A stretch of 20,488 nucleotides of DNA from Scybalousia_A sp963588535 (GTDB lineage: Bacteria; Bacteroidota; Bacteroidia; Bacteroidales; P3): NCBI GenBank assembly GCA_963588535.1, contig CAVAII010000076.1, positions 1 through 20,488 of the forward strand, in the 5' to 3' direction. Of this stretch, positions 6,910-14,597 are shown piece by piece. Position 1 is the first letter of the stretch. The number at the start of each line of letters is the position of its first letter. The notes under the pieces are model-generated. The model was not told where the DNA came from. It saw nothing but the letters and a program-made list of their open reading frames with translations, and ran no database searches. The translations under genes were made by a program, and so were the position numbers.

Positions 6910-8829
6910 ATGAATAAGTTATATATAAAAATGCTACAACTAATCAAACAGGCGATGTATAAGCGTTATATATCGCCATGGTTGATTATGGCAATAGATG
7001 GTGTACTTATTTTGGTATCAATATTCTTTTCGGGTTGGTTATTGGATATCAAAGAGACGTGGTTTCACTTTCCTTTCGATAATTATTCTATAAGGTTTAT
7101 ATTACTTACCTTTGGTCTAACTCTGTTGACTATCTTTTGTTTCAAAATACATAGAAGTATTATCCGTTATTCGTCATTTTCGGATATGTTACGAATACTA
7201 ACGGCGTTGCTATTAACTAATACAATTCTTTTGTTAGTCAATTATTTCTACAAGATAACAGTCGGCAACGATATCTATGATTTTATTCCAAAACAATTGA
7301 TAATAACCAACTTTTTCGTTACATACATTCTATTGTTTATGTTTAGAATGTTCATTAGGTGGTTATTCGAAAAAGCGTATCACACAGGAACGGACTCCAA
7401 ATTCACAATCAAAACTTTGATTTTCGGAGCCGGCCACACCGGTATTGCTACCGCTAACGCCCTTCTATCGTCCGATACCAAATACTATATAAAAGGTTTC
7501 TTGGATGACGACAAAACTCTAACCGGCAGAACTATTCAGGGCATAAAAGTATGGAGTACCGACAAAGAAGAATATATCCTTAAATACAAAGATATAGATC
7601 AGTTAATTATAGCCACAGGTCGTATCTCAAACGAAAGAAAAGCGAAAATCTTTGACCTCTGTCATCAAAACAATATCAAGGTTCTAACCGTTCCGAGAGT
7701 AAAATATTGGGTTGATGGCAAACTTAACGAAAACAATATCAAAGAAATTCAAATCGAAGATCTATTAGGACGAAAAGAAATAGAGCCAAACACATCTGTT
7801 ATTAAGAATATATTAGGTGGCAAAAGGATTTTGGTTACCGGAGCGGCAGGTAGTATCGGTAGCGAAATAGTTCGCCAACTAACCAAATATAGTCCTGAGA
7901 TATTTCTATTGGATAATGCCGAAACACCATTATTTAATATAGAGAACGAACTAAACGAGAAATGGCCTAATATACATAAACACATACTAATAGCCGATAT
8001 TCGTAACCGCCAACATATAGAGGATATCTTTATAAACTATCACCCCCAAATTGTCTTTCATGCTGCGGCTTACAAACATGTACCTATGATGGAAAGAGAA
8101 CCTTACGAGGCTGTCCTAACTAATATCTTTGGCACAAAGAATATTATGGATATGTGTGTAAAATATAACGCCGAAAAGATGATAATGATCTCTACCGACA
8201 AGGCAGTTAATCCAACCAACGTTATGGGTGCTACCAAACGATATGCAGAACTGCTTGTAAAGGATAAGTTCACTATCACAAGATTTGGTAATGTATTGGG
8301 ATCTAATGGTTCTGTTATACCAACATTCAAACACCAAATCCAAATGGGTGGTCCTGTTACAGTTACTCACAAAGATATTACAAGATACTTTATGACTATT
8401 GCCGAGGCGTCTCGTTTGGTCTTGGAGGCTGCTACTATGGGCAAGGGCGGAGAAATATTTCTTTTCGATATGGGAGAACCTGTAAAAATAGACGATTTAG
8501 CACGCAAGATGATTAAACTATCTGGTTTGGAACCCGATAGAGATATTCAAATCGTATATACAGGCTTGCGTCCTGGCGAAAAACTCTATGAGGAATTATT
8601 AACCAAAAAAGAGAATACCTTGCCTACTTATCACAAGAAAATCTTTATCGCCAAGACTGAGGAAATAGACAAAGAGACTATTTATCAACACCTTGAAGAA
8701 CTGTGGCAAATAGTTAATAGACCATTTGATAAAGACACTAATATGCAAATCGTTGCCAATATGAAATCCTTAATTAAGAGTTTCAAATCCAACAATAGCG
8801 AATTTACAAAATTAGACAACAAAGACTAA
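6910..8829 (+). CDS. Membrane-bound nucleotide-sugar 4,6-dehydratase/epimerase (FlaA1/CapD/PglF type)
   Basis: By family, it converts a UDP-sugar such as UDP-GlcNAc to a 4-keto-6-deoxy product for capsule, O-antigen or glycan synthesis, at the inner face of the membrane. The 639-aa protein has four N-terminal membrane segments (about 25-45, 62-80, 97-113, 130-150). A first Rossmann-like domain follows (TLIFGAGHTG, 169-178). The extended SDR domain comes next: NAD-binding GAAGSIG at 311-317, FHAAAYKHVPMME at 383-395, and Thr429-Asp430-Lys431 in STDKAVNPTNVMGATKR. The TDK arrangement is that of PglF-type dehydratases rather than ordinary YxxxK epimerases. Length and architecture fit the full-length form. 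No glycosyltransferase cluster is adjacent, so it may serve general protein or surface glycosylation. The substrate is not certain. Confidence 0.9.
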   Translation: MNKLYIKMLQLIKQAMYKRYISPWLIMAIDGVLILVSIFFSGWLLDIKETWFHFPFDNYSIRFILLTFGLTLLTIFCFKIHRSIIRYSSFSDMLRILTALLLTNTILLLVNYFYKITVGNDIYDFIPKQLIITNFFVTYILLFMFRMFIRWLFEKAYHTGTDSKFTIKTLIFGAGHTGIATANALLSSDTKYYIKGFLDDDKTLTGRTIQGIKVWSTDKEEYILKYKDIDQLIIATGRISNERKAKIFDLCHQNNIKVLTVPRVKYWVDGKLNENNIKEIQIEDLLGRKEIEPNTSVIKNILGGKRILVTGAAGSIGSEIVRQLTKYSPEIFLLDNAETPLFNIENELNEKWPNIHKHILIADIRNRQHIEDIFINYHPQIVFHAAAYKHVPMMEREPYEAVLTNIFGTKNIMDMCVKYNAEKMIMISTDKAVNPTNVMGATKRYAELLVKDKFTITRFGNVLGSNGSVIPTFKHQIQMGGPVTVTHKDITRYFMTIAEASRLVLEAATMGKGGEIFLFDMGEPVKIDDLARKMIKLSGLEPDRDIQIVYTGLRPGEKLYEELLTKKENTLPTYHKKIFIAKTEEIDKETIYQHLEELWQIVNRPFDKDTNMQIVANMKSLIKSFKSNNSEFTKLDNKD

Positions 8830-8862
8830 AACAACGAAAAAACAAAAAGAGGGTACTATTTT

Positions 8863-9735
8863 ATGACAACATCTCGCAAACCTAATTGGTTAAAAATATC
8901 ATTACAAACCGGAGAACATTATACGGAAGTAAAGAAAGTAGTTGAAATGAACAAATTACATACTATCTGTTCATCGGGGCATTGTCCTAACGTCTCTAAA
9001 TGTTGGGGTATCGGCACTGCTACTTTTATGATAGCCGGAGATATTTGTACACGTTCGTGTAAGTTCTGTGCTACAAAGACAGGACGCCCTATGCCGTTAG
9101 ACAAAGAAGAACCTAAGAAAATCGCTCAAAGTGTTAATCTAATGAAGTTAAAACACTGCGTTATAACCTCCGTAGATAGAGACGATTTGGAAGATAAGGG
9201 TGCAAGACATTGGCAACAAACTATCGAGCAAATACGTTTGCTTAACCCAAACACTACAATCGAAATCCTAACCCCTGACTTTGACGGCAGAGAAGACTTA
9301 ATCGATATAGTATTGTCAGCAAAGCCTAATGTATTCTCTCACAATATGGAGACAGTCAAACGCTTGAGCGATGCAACTCGTTCAAGGGCTAAATACGATG
9401 TTAGCCTTAAGACCCTAAGTATCGGTGCCAAGAAAGGTTTTATTACCAAAACAGGCATAATGGTCGGCTTGGGCGAGACGGAAGAAGAGGTTATTCAAAT
9501 AATGAAAGACGTTAGAGAGGTCGGTGTTCAACTTTTCACAATCGGACAATACTTACAACCAACCCATAATCATTTGGATGTAGTAGAGTATGTTACGCCC
9601 GAACAATTTGCTAAATACAGAGAGATAGGTATGAGTTTAGGCTTCAAGAACGTAGAGTCTGGTCCATTGGTTCGTTCGTCTTATATGGCAGAAAAGGCGT
9701 TTATTGAGGCAGGGTTAAATAATAAAAAAGTCTAA
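8863..9735 (+). CDS. lipA: Lipoyl synthase
   Basis: This radical-SAM enzyme inserts two sulfurs into the octanoyl chain on lipoyl carrier proteins. The 290-aa protein has both required cluster motifs: auxiliary CX4CX5C (Cys36, Cys41, Cys47 in CSSGHCPNVSKC) and radical-SAM CX3CX2C (Cys62, Cys66, Cys69 in CTRSCKFC). The C-terminal RSSY motif (271-274) is present; its serine ligates the auxiliary cluster. Further family motifs are TSVDRDDLEDKGARHW and IMVGLGET. Length is typical. No lipB or lplA is in the window. It lies 33 bp after the dehydratase gene and 49 bp before the HhH protein gene. Confidence 0.97.
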   Translation: MTTSRKPNWLKISLQTGEHYTEVKKVVEMNKLHTICSSGHCPNVSKCWGIGTATFMIAGDICTRSCKFCATKTGRPMPLDKEEPKKIAQSVNLMKLKHCVITSVDRDDLEDKGARHWQQTIEQIRLLNPNTTIEILTPDFDGREDLIDIVLSAKPNVFSHNMETVKRLSDATRSRAKYDVSLKTLSIGAKKGFITKTGIMVGLGETEEEVIQIMKDVREVGVQLFTIGQYLQPTHNHLDVVEYVTPEQFAKYREIGMSLGFKNVESGPLVRSSYMAEKAFIEAGLNNKKV

Positions 9736-9784
9736 ACGGACTATTCTTTATCCTTTATTAATAACTACTTAACTACCAAACAAA

Positions 9785-11797
9785 ATGCAGCATTACCTAC
9801 TTATCTTTATGTTCTTTTTTTCTCTCCTTAGTCTGTCCTTTGCTGATATTAAGGCACAAGAAATAGACAAGATATTAGAGGCTTTGGAACAATCACAGAT
9901 AAGCACAGAAGATGCCGAAAACATTCTCCAAAAGATAGAAACAAACAAAGACAACCCCAACAAAATCTACAACCTCAACAAAATAGGTAGAGAAGAAATG
10001 TTGATCTTGGGTTTGAATAATTTTCAAATCTTTTGTTTGGAAAACTACATCTTACGAACTGGCGAACTACTCTCTATTAATGAGTTAAAATTTGTTAACG
10101 GCTTTGATTCTCTTACTATTAACAGACTCCTCCCCTACGTCTATGTCGCCCCAAAGAACGAAAAACATTCTCTGCGACTGGATAGTATTTTCCTTCGTTC
10201 CAAACAGACTCTAAGAGGACAATATGTTCATAACCTAAGAACTCCTTACGGCTACTTACGCACTGATAATAAGGGTTTTCAAGGCGAGAATTTCTCCTCC
10301 TCCCTTCGATATAATCTCTCTTATTACGATAGATTGGAGTTCTCTTTGGTTGCCGAGAAAGACTATGGCGAACCTTTCTATTATAAGAACAAGACTTACG
10401 GCTTTGATCATTACTCCTCATCGCTTACTCTTAGGGATTTGGGCAAACACGTTAAGCAATTAACCCTCGGAGACTACCGTTTGAACATCGGAGAAGGCTT
10501 GGCAATGAAACAAAGTTTCTCTCTCGGCTACCTGTCCTCTGACTATGGTATAAAACACTCTAACAATACAATAGCCCCTTTCCGTTCGGTCTCGGAATAC
10601 AATTACAATAGAGGAATAGCCCTAAAAACTGAGTGGAATAATCTTGAAATCACTCTTTTTGGTTCTTATAAGGGAATAGACTTCAACGGCAAAAGCATAC
10701 AAGAAACTGGTTATCACCGCACAGAAACTGAAATCAAAAACAAGAACGCTAACTCCATCGCCCTCTATGGCTCAACTATTCAGTACTATAACAAAGGTTT
10801 GAATATCGGCTTAACTGCTTTTGCCTATCATTTCGACAAAGCCATCGTCAAAGGCACTCAAAAATATCAAGCCTACAATTTCGAGGGCAAGAACAACAAT
10901 ATCCTCTCCCTTAACTCCTCATACACTTACAAGAGTTTGATTTTCTTTGCCGAAATAGCCAAAAGTCAGAACAATGCCTTCGCCGAACTAATAGGTATGC
11001 AGTGGAATATCTCGTACAAACACAACCTCTCTGTACTTGTTCGCAACTATGACAAAGAATACCAGAATCATTACGCCTCGGCAGTCGGTTATCACTCCCA
11101 TAACGCCAATGAACAAGGACTTTACCTCAATTATTCTCGCTACATAAACAAGAATCTCAGTTTTTTCCTCGGCGGCGACTTGTACTATTTCCCATACGCA
11201 TCTTATCGTGCCGACGAGCCTTCGCATGGCTACAAGATAAAATCGCAAATAGACTACAACCCGACTGAGAATCAAACCCTAAACTTCTATTTTCGCATCA
11301 ATTCTCACGGCTATAACACCCTTATCGACTCCGTTAAGCAGATAAAACCCTCGACCATCTGTCAATATCAAGCCAAGTACTCCATTCTCCTAAACGACCA
11401 CTTATCCCTTGCCACAAAGGTCGGATATTCGCACTCTTACACCTACAAAGACAACTCCAATTACGGCTATTTCGCTTATTTAGAGGGCGTTTATCAGTCC
11501 TTAGATAGTCGCCACAGCCTTCGTTTGAGATATACTTATTTCAATACTTCGGATTATGACAACCGTTTCTATGTCTATGAATACTCGTTGCCATTAATGT
11601 TTTCCTCATCTCTTTTGTATCAGACGGGACACAAACTATATGTGATTCTCTCGTCCAAACTTGCCAAGAATTTCAAGGCCTACCTCCGTTACAACCTCAC
11701 TCGTTACAATCACACCACCGAAATTTCCTCTGGCAACTCACTTGTTAAGGGCAATCTTTTGCATTATCTCGGCGGTCAAATCTGTTACGAGTTCTAA
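9785..11797 (+). CDS. Outer-membrane beta-barrel protein with N-terminal helix-hairpin-helix region
   Basis: The 670-aa protein starts with a signal peptide (residues 1 to about 25, ending near ADIKAQ). Residues 27-120 are mostly helical, and two segments (NKIGREEMLILGLNNFQIFCLENYI and NELKFVNGFDSLTINRLLPYV) look like helix-hairpin-helix repeats of the ComEA kind. From about 140 to the end come alternating polar and aromatic strands typical of a large barrel, closing with GGQICYEF, whose terminal Phe is the usual assembly signal. Bacteroidota have a widespread family of this design annotated only as helix-hairpin-helix domain protein; its function is unknown to me. DNA uptake would be a guess from the HhH part alone. 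Its 3' half uses more C-ending codons and TCC/CTC than its neighbours. Two 21-bp repeats begin right after the stop. Confidence 0.8.
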   Translation: MQHYLLIFMFFFSLLSLSFADIKAQEIDKILEALEQSQISTEDAENILQKIETNKDNPNKIYNLNKIGREEMLILGLNNFQIFCLENYILRTGELLSINELKFVNGFDSLTINRLLPYVYVAPKNEKHSLRLDSIFLRSKQTLRGQYVHNLRTPYGYLRTDNKGFQGENFSSSLRYNLSYYDRLEFSLVAEKDYGEPFYYKNKTYGFDHYSSSLTLRDLGKHVKQLTLGDYRLNIGEGLAMKQSFSLGYLSSDYGIKHSNNTIAPFRSVSEYNYNRGIALKTEWNNLEITLFGSYKGIDFNGKSIQETGYHRTETEIKNKNANSIALYGSTIQYYNKGLNIGLTAFAYHFDKAIVKGTQKYQAYNFEGKNNNILSLNSSYTYKSLIFFAEIAKSQNNAFAELIGMQWNISYKHNLSVLVRNYDKEYQNHYASAVGYHSHNANEQGLYLNYSRYINKNLSFFLGGDLYYFPYASYRADEPSHGYKIKSQIDYNPTENQTLNFYFRINSHGYNTLIDSVKQIKPSTICQYQAKYSILLNDHLSLATKVGYSHSYTYKDNSNYGYFAYLEGVYQSLDSRHSLRLRYTYFNTSDYDNRFYVYEYSLPLMFSSSLLYQTGHKLYVILSSKLAKNFKAYLRYNLTRYNHTTEISSGNSLVKGNLLHYLGGQICYEF

Positions 11798-11839
11798 AAC
11801 CCACCTTTTCGTCTCCATAACCCACCTTTTCGTCTCCAA
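11798..11839. repeat. 21-bp direct repeat, two copies
   Basis: AACCCACCTTTTCGTCTCC-type units at 11798-11818 and 11819-11839 differ only at the last base. They start at the base after the stop codon of the preceding gene. Confidence 0.85.
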
Positions 11840-11860
11840 GTCTGATTATGATCTAATTTG

Positions 11861-12105
11861 AAGGGACTTTGCCGTTGCCACAAGGGGACTTCCGCCGTGC
11901 CACTCCCCACCTTCCTGTTGCCACTCGCCGTCTCGTGATTAAAAAAATGGGATTTTATCAGTAAAAAAATGGGATTTTTTTGGTAAAAAAATGGGATTTT
12001 TTTGAGTAAAAAATGGGATTTTTTTGGTGGTAAGACGGCGAGTGGCAACGAGAACCTCCCTTCTGGCAACGGCGAAGTCCCGTAGTGGCAACGAGAACCT
12101 CCCTT
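11861..12105. repeat. Composite repeat island: GC-rich inverted arms around AT-rich 22-bp repeats
   Basis: The centre (11941-12028) is four tandem units of 20-23 bp, each A6-7-TGGGA-T4-7 with a short GGT/AGT-type end; three units can fold as A:T hairpins with loop TGGGA. The arms are GC-rich and mirror each other. Three TGGCAAC-type boxes lie in the right arm (12043, 12064, 12086), and three inverted ones in the left arm (11874-11880, about 11897-11902, 11917-11923), 21-22 bp apart. A perfect 17-bp inverted repeat joins 11917-11933 to 12033-12049, and 11863-11879 pairs with 12065-12081 with one mismatch. I see no gene in it. Confidence 0.88.
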
Positions 12106-12247
12106 CTTTTTTAAGGTTGGAGAATAGATAATAACATTAGAATAAGGTTAGGGAGATAGATAAAAGCAATCCGACTATAAACAAGGGCATTCTAATGAAT
12201 GATTCGCTTATAGTCGGAAAAGAAATAAATAAGATATGGGGCAGTGG
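12106..12247. other. Intergenic remainder with one long-armed hairpin
   Basis: No open frame is supported here. The only structure is a perfect 10-bp inverted repeat (CCGACTATAA at 12171-12180, TTATAGTCGG at 12208-12217) with a 27-nt interior that holds a small CATTC-TAAT-GAATG hairpin. On the minus strand it is followed by a moderately T-rich ATTGCTTTTATC, so it could end transcription of the frr unit. Confidence 0.6.
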
Positions 12248-12430
12248 TTAGAGGGTGTCGTTAGGTTGTTTAACAGCGTACTGACGCAGGCAGTCCTCGC
12301 AAAGACAGTTGTCGTACTTTTCTTTTAATTCCCTTAAAGCCTCTTTGCTTAGTGAGTAGTGAGTGCAGAAACAAGTCTTGTCGTGTTTGCATTCAAACTC
12401 CTTACCGCATTTAGGACATATCTTTTTCAT
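12248..12430 (-). CDS. Small cysteine-rich CWC-like protein
   Basis: The 60-aa protein has eight cysteines (5, 8, 14, 20, 22, 42, 44, 47) and two histidines (16, 24). It opens with CPKCGKEFEC and continues with CFC and CLCEDC, a pattern like the cysteine-rich CWC family, and probably binds one or two zinc ions. The function of the family is unknown. It begins 8 bp after frr on the same strand, so it is almost certainly translated from the frr mRNA. The Cys spacing and operon position make it a real gene despite its length. Confidence 0.85.
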   Translation of the reverse strand: MKKICPKCGKEFECKHDKTCFCTHYSLSKEALRELKEKYDNCLCEDCLRQYAVKQPNDTL

Positions 12431-12438
12431 TCCTTTTG

Positions 12439-13011
12439 TTATACTGTCATTAATTCTTTCTCTTTCAATGCAAGAGCCTCATCAACTTTTTTGATAAACT
12501 TATCTGTTAGGTCTTGCATATCTTTCTCGGCTTGTTTGATCTCGTCCTCGGTTGCAGGATTCTCTTTGTTATCCTTTGCCTTCTTTACTTTGTCCAAAAC
12601 ATTACGACGAATATTTCTAATCGAAACTTTCGTTGCCTCACCCTCTTGCTTAACGGACTTAACCAATTCTTTTCTTCTCTCCTCGGTTAGCGGTGGCAAA
12701 GTGATACGCAATAAGTCTGCCTCAACCTTTGGTGTAAAACCAAGATTAGCAGCCAATATCGCTTTGTTGATTGCAGGTATCGAACCCTTATCCCAAGGTT
12801 GTACTATGATTTGATTAGCCGTTGGAGTGCTTATGTTACCAACTTGCTCAATAGGAGTAGGATTACCATAATAATCTACTTTAACTCCTGCCAACATCTG
12901 AGGAGAAGCCTTGCCGGCACGCATACTCTTTAAGGTATTATTCAAAAACTCTATCGCCGAAGCCATAGTCTGATTCGCCTCATCGGTCAATGATTTAATA
13001 TGTGCGTTCAT
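12439..13011 (-). CDS. frr: Ribosome recycling factor
   Basis: RRF splits the post-termination ribosome together with EF-G. The 190-aa protein (usual 185) has the family stretch RAGKASPQMLAGVKVDYYG (31-49), then IVQPWDKG (69-76), LRITLPPLTEERRKELVK (101-118) and SIRNIRRN (130-137). The last third is the long charged helix of domain I. It sits between a small lipoprotein gene (29-bp gap) and the CWC gene (8-bp gap). pyrH, often beside frr in other bacteria, is not here. Confidence 0.97.
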   Translation of the reverse strand: MNAHIKSLTDEANQTMASAIEFLNNTLKSMRAGKASPQMLAGVKVDYYGNPTPIEQVGNISTPTANQIIVQPWDKGSIPAINKAILAANLGFTPKVEADLLRITLPPLTEERRKELVKSVKQEGEATKVSIRNIRRNVLDKVKKAKDNKENPATEDEIKQAEKDMQDLTDKFIKKVDEALALKEKELMTV

Positions 13012-13040
13012 ACAAATTATGTTTTTTTATTATTCTCTTG

Positions 13041-13445
13041 TTATTTAACTCTTATCAAAGTGATATTATTGCTTTCGCTTTTGTTTTCTTGCGAGATAGT
13101 CATCTGTAAGGTTATGGTGTCCTTAACGTTACGCCTTGCAGTGCCACTTATCGTAAAACCATTGGTATAATCTATCGAACCTTTCTCGTCAGAGGTCAAT
13201 TTGATAGGTATTTGATAGGAAGAATTAATACCTAATATAGTTCCGGACAAGATTATGCGGTTTCTCTGGCTATCATCCTTCGTAATTGTTCCTTGATGCA
13301 GGTATTTGGTCTGTGGGAATTTGGTATCTTCGGTTGTTTTCCACTCTCCGACCCAGTCTTCTGTATAATCGTCTCTATCAGGTTCGCAAGCATACGCCAA
13401 AGTAGCCAAAACGACCAAAATAAATACTTTCTTTATTGCTTTCAT
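13041..13445 (-). CDS. Small lipocalin-like lipoprotein, function unknown
   Basis: The 134-aa protein has a lipoprotein signal (MKAIKKVFILVVLATLAYAC) with Cys20 followed by acidic residues (EPDRDD). Acidic residues after the cysteine fit the export signal that sends Bacteroidota lipoproteins to the cell surface. The remainder (WVGEWKTTED... to the C-terminus ITLIRVK) is a run of beta strands like the small lipocalin-like or META-like domains of this phylum; WxGxW near the start of the mature part is typical. The function is unknown. It is the first gene of the frr unit, with a -7 element upstream. Confidence 0.75.
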   Translation of the reverse strand: MKAIKKVFILVVLATLAYACEPDRDDYTEDWVGEWKTTEDTKFPQTKYLHQGTITKDDSQRNRIILSGTILGINSSYQIPIKLTSDEKGSIDYTNGFTISGTARRNVKDTITLQMTISQENKSESNNITLIRVK

Positions 13446-13494
13446 TGCCTAAAAATGTCTAATTTTGTTAAAAAATATACTCTTTTCTCGTCTG

Positions 13495-13522
13495 CAAAAA
13501 TAAGAAAAAATTGTGTTCCAAA
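13495..13522 (-). promoter_or_regulatory. Probable promoter of the lipoprotein-frr-CWC unit
   Basis: On the minus strand, a -7 element TATTTTTG (13502-13495) is preceded by TTTG (13522-13519) at 16 bp, shorter than the ideal 19. The start codon is at 13445. Confidence 0.6.
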
Positions 13523-13565
13523 ACATAAAATCGCCAAAAAATACAATTATTTGCTATAAAAATAG

Positions 13566-13573
13566 TAATTTTG
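13566..13573 (+). promoter_or_regulatory. -7 element of the pssA-purS-queA-spoIID unit
   Basis: TAATTTTG at 13566-13573 lies 27 bp before the pssA ATG and is followed by C, as usual for this phylum. No good -33 element is found at 19 bp upstream. Confidence 0.6.
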
Positions 13574-13600
13574 CATGCTGAAAATGACTTGTGATTAGAG

Positions 13601-14335
13601 ATGAGAAAACAGATTCCTAATATTATAACATTGCTAAACCTATTGTGTGGAGTACTATCAATATTTTCGTTGTTGTACCTTCATAAACCTGCGTTGGCGT
13701 CTTTGTTTATCATATCGGGAGCAGTGTTCGATTTCTTCGATGGTATGACTGCTCGACTATTGAAAGTCTCCTCGCCGATAGGAAAAGAATTAGACTCTCT
13801 AAGCGATGTAGTTAGTTTCGGCGTTGCACCATCGTTTATCGCTTGTTACACACTTGCGTCTAAGGGGTGCAATATGTTTTTGTCCGTTATACCATTACTA
13901 ATGGCTCTGTTGTCTTCTTATAGACTTGCAAAGTTTAATTTGGATCTTAGGCAGACGGATAATTTTATTGGTTTGGCTACTCCTGCTAATGCTTTTATAT
14001 GGTTAAGCCTTCCGCTTATACATTTGCTAAGCGAAAACAATATTAGTCTATGGTTCTTGCAAGATAAGGGAGAGTTTTTCTCCTTACTTTATAATATATT
14101 GTCATCTGTCTATTTTATCGTGCCGATTAGTTTAGTTTGCTGTTGGTTATTGGTATCAGAGATTCCGATGTTCTCATTGAAATTTCACTCCTTACGATGG
14201 GCAGATAACAAGATAAGATTTGTTTTTATTATCGTTAGTGCATTGCTTTTGATACTATTCTATTGGGGTGCAATACCGATGATAATTTTGTTATACATAG
14301 TTTTGTCAATAATTAATAACCTTATAAATAAATAA
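13601..14335 (+). CDS. pssA: CDP-diacylglycerol-serine O-phosphatidyltransferase
   Basis: This membrane enzyme makes phosphatidylserine from CDP-diacylglycerol and serine, the entry to phosphatidylethanolamine. The 244-aa protein carries the complete CDP-alcohol phosphatidyltransferase motif DGX2ARX8GX3DX3D: Asp47-Gly48, Ala51-Arg52, Gly61, Asp65, Asp69. Several hydrophobic helices follow to the end. The opening RKQIPNIITLLNLLCGVLSI and the motif context (FDFFDGMTARLL) are those of the type II PssA found in Bacteroidota, not PgsA. It starts a tight plus-strand run (4 bp to purS). No psd decarboxylase gene is next to it in this window. Confidence 0.93.
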   Translation: MRKQIPNIITLLNLLCGVLSIFSLLYLHKPALASLFIISGAVFDFFDGMTARLLKVSSPIGKELDSLSDVVSFGVAPSFIACYTLASKGCNMFLSVIPLLMALLSSYRLAKFNLDLRQTDNFIGLATPANAFIWLSLPLIHLLSENNISLWFLQDKGEFFSLLYNILSSVYFIVPISLVCCWLLVSEIPMFSLKFHSLRWADNKIRFVFIIVSALLLILFYWGAIPMIILLYIVLSIINNLINK

Positions 14336-14339
14336 GACG

Positions 14340-14585
14340 ATGAAATTTGAAGTTGAAATAAACATTATGCCATTGAAGGCATTGTTAGATCCACAAGGTA
14401 AAGCAGTTACTTCTTCTATGAAGAATATTGGAATAGATACAATATCTAACGTTCGTATCGGCAAACATATCACCTTAGAGGTAGATGCCAAAGACAAAGA
14501 CGAAGCAAAGAAAGTAGTAGAGAAAGCTTGCAACGAATTGCTTCATAATCCTATTATGGAGAGTTACGAGATAACTATTAGATAA
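14340..14585 (+). CDS. purS: Phosphoribosylformylglycinamidine synthase subunit PurS
   Basis: PurS is the small bridging subunit of the PurS-PurQ-PurL complex that makes formylglycinamidine ribonucleotide in purine synthesis. The 81-aa protein fits the whole family length and pattern: an opening beta strand KFEVEINIMPL, LLDPQGKAV with the conserved DPQG (residues 17-20), NVRIGKHITLEV, then an AxxxVxxACxxLLxNPIMESYEI end. Neither purQ nor purL is in the window, so it stands apart from its partners. It lies between pssA (4 bp) and queA (12 bp). Confidence 0.9.
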   Translation: MKFEVEINIMPLKALLDPQGKAVTSSMKNIGIDTISNVRIGKHITLEVDAKDKDEAKKVVEKACNELLHNPIMESYEITIR

Positions 14586-14597
14586 TAAGTTATCAAA

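Noticed and set aside
10119..10421. Minus-strand frame inside the HhH/barrel gene (also 10988-11275)
   Set aside because: Fully inside a well-supported gene, rich in Arg from antisense reading, no family sequence or start context.
11794..12069. 91-codon minus-strand frame through the repeat island
   Set aside because: It begins at TTG, consists entirely of the repeat units and overlaps the end of the upstream gene; periodicity explains it.
11861..12105. Insertion sequence or MITE
   Set aside because: Inverted arms are present, but no transposase or clear target duplication is visible, so I list it only as a repeat island.
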